7,239 nt of DNA from Bacteroidota bacterium (GTDB lineage Bacteria > Bacteroidota > Ignavibacteria > SZUA-365 > JAADGX01): contig JALUUP010000454.1 in the NCBI GenBank assembly GCA_027021285.1, forward strand, positions 1-7,239. The letters are read 5' to 3'. The notes beneath the pieces are model-generated. The model made no database searches. It had not been told where the DNA came from and saw only the letters and a program-made list of their open reading frames with translations. The position numbers and the translations under genes are program-made. This document shows, piece after piece, positions 6,981-7,239 of this stretch. Numbering within the stretch: the stretch's first letter is position 1; every line of letters begins with the position of its first letter.

Positions 6981-7012
6981 CGTGTCCGTACCCAGGGGTA
7001 CATCCGGTCACG
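6981..7012. repeat. Imperfect intergenic hairpin after the SPOR gene
   Basis: CGTGTCCG (6981-6988) pairs with CGGTCACG (7005-7012) with one T-T mismatch. The inside contains the tight palindrome GTACCC-AG-GGGTAC (6988-7001), which can form an inner stem with a bulge. It lies about 30 bases after the SPOR stop codon. No T-run follows, so an intrinsic terminator is not supported; it may end or stabilise the upstream message. Confidence 0.3.
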
Positions 7013-7051
7013 GAGACGAAACCGGTAGAACCACCTCCGCCGCTCAGCAGG

Positions 7052-7080
7052 GCGACAAGTTTACCAGATTCGATTATTAT
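7052..7080 (+). promoter_or_regulatory. Candidate promoter of the 3'-edge exported gene
   Basis: GCGACA (7052-7057) and TATTAT (7075-7080) are spaced by 17 bases and match four and five of the six sigma70 consensus positions. Transcription would start near 7087, leaving about 32 bases of leader containing the strong Shine-Dalgarno. This suggests the edge gene has its own promoter rather than depending on the SPOR operon. Confidence 0.35.
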
Positions 7081-7105
7081 CAGGCAACTCTATTTGGCAT
7101 CATGC

Positions 7106-7113
7106 TAAGGAGG
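7106..7113 (+). promoter_or_regulatory. Consensus Shine-Dalgarno, decides the start at 7119
   Basis: TAAGGAGG lies 5 bases before the ATG at 7119, a near-perfect match to the 16S anti-Shine-Dalgarno. It is by far the strongest ribosome-binding site in the window. Confidence 0.8.
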
Positions 7114-7118
7114 AAACC

Positions 7119-7239
7119 ATGAAGGTGATAAAACACGCAATTCTATTCATTCTAGTGTTATCCGTCTCTGCGTCTCCACAAAGCAAAAGAAATCCTGTTC
7201 GTGTGGATGTCATGCAGCCTGTATCGGGCATTGAAGACA
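7119..7239 (+). CDS. N-terminus of an exported protein, cut by window edge
   Basis: Forty complete codons are visible. The product begins with a signal peptide: basic MKVIKH, hydrophobic AILFILVLSVSA, then a probable cleavage near SAS|PQ. The mature part that follows (KRNPVRVDVMQPVSGIED) is too short to assign to a family. The start is well supported by TAAGGAGG 5 bases upstream. The visible part is AT-richer than the rest of the window (about 43% GC by hand count), which is common for signal-peptide coding starts but could also mark a change in gene origin. Confidence 0.75.
   Translation, partial: MKVIKHAILFILVLSVSASPQSKRNPVRVDVMQPVSGIED

Overview
The window looks like chromosomal DNA from a moderately GC-rich member of the Bacteroidota / Chlorobi-Ignavibacteria (FCB) group. 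The main reason is a type 9 secretion (Por) C-terminal sorting domain on the GH18 protein. The mostly weak or absent Shine-Dalgarno sites also fit this group. This placement is inferred from family knowledge, not from a search. I see no mobile element, CRISPR array, tRNA or rRNA.

Layout: (1) 1-1550, minus: urocanate hydratase (HutU), open to the left window edge and missing only about the last 40 residues. (2) 1625-3076, minus: a secreted glycoside hydrolase family 18 (GH18) enzyme with a signal peptide and a T9SS sorting domain. (3) 3102-3962, minus: an eIF2B alpha/beta/delta-like protein that keeps the family aspartate but has serine where the related isomerases have their catalytic cysteine. 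These three genes point the same way with gaps of 25 and 74 bp and may share a transcript starting near 3982. (4) 3963-4116: a divergent intergenic region with a plausible minus-strand promoter and a small dyad. (5) 4117-5265, plus: an exported protein with FG-GAP-like acidic loops followed by TPR repeats. (6) 5294-6952, plus: a single-pass membrane protein with a long acidic disordered cytoplasmic region and two C-terminal SPOR domains, 28 bp downstream and probably co-transcribed. (7) 6953-7118: an intergenic region with a hairpin, a good promoter candidate and a consensus Shine-Dalgarno. (8) 7119-7239, plus: the first 40 codons of another exported protein, cut by the window edge.

The minus-strand genes do not form an obvious pathway (histidine catabolism, secreted glycan hydrolysis, nucleotide-sugar-type fold). 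The plus-strand pair reads as a cell-envelope unit: a periplasmic TPR protein and a SPOR protein that probably binds septal peptidoglycan. I did not find a clear previously undescribed system. The items most worth a second look are the cysteine-lacking eIF2B-like protein and the TPR/double-SPOR pair.
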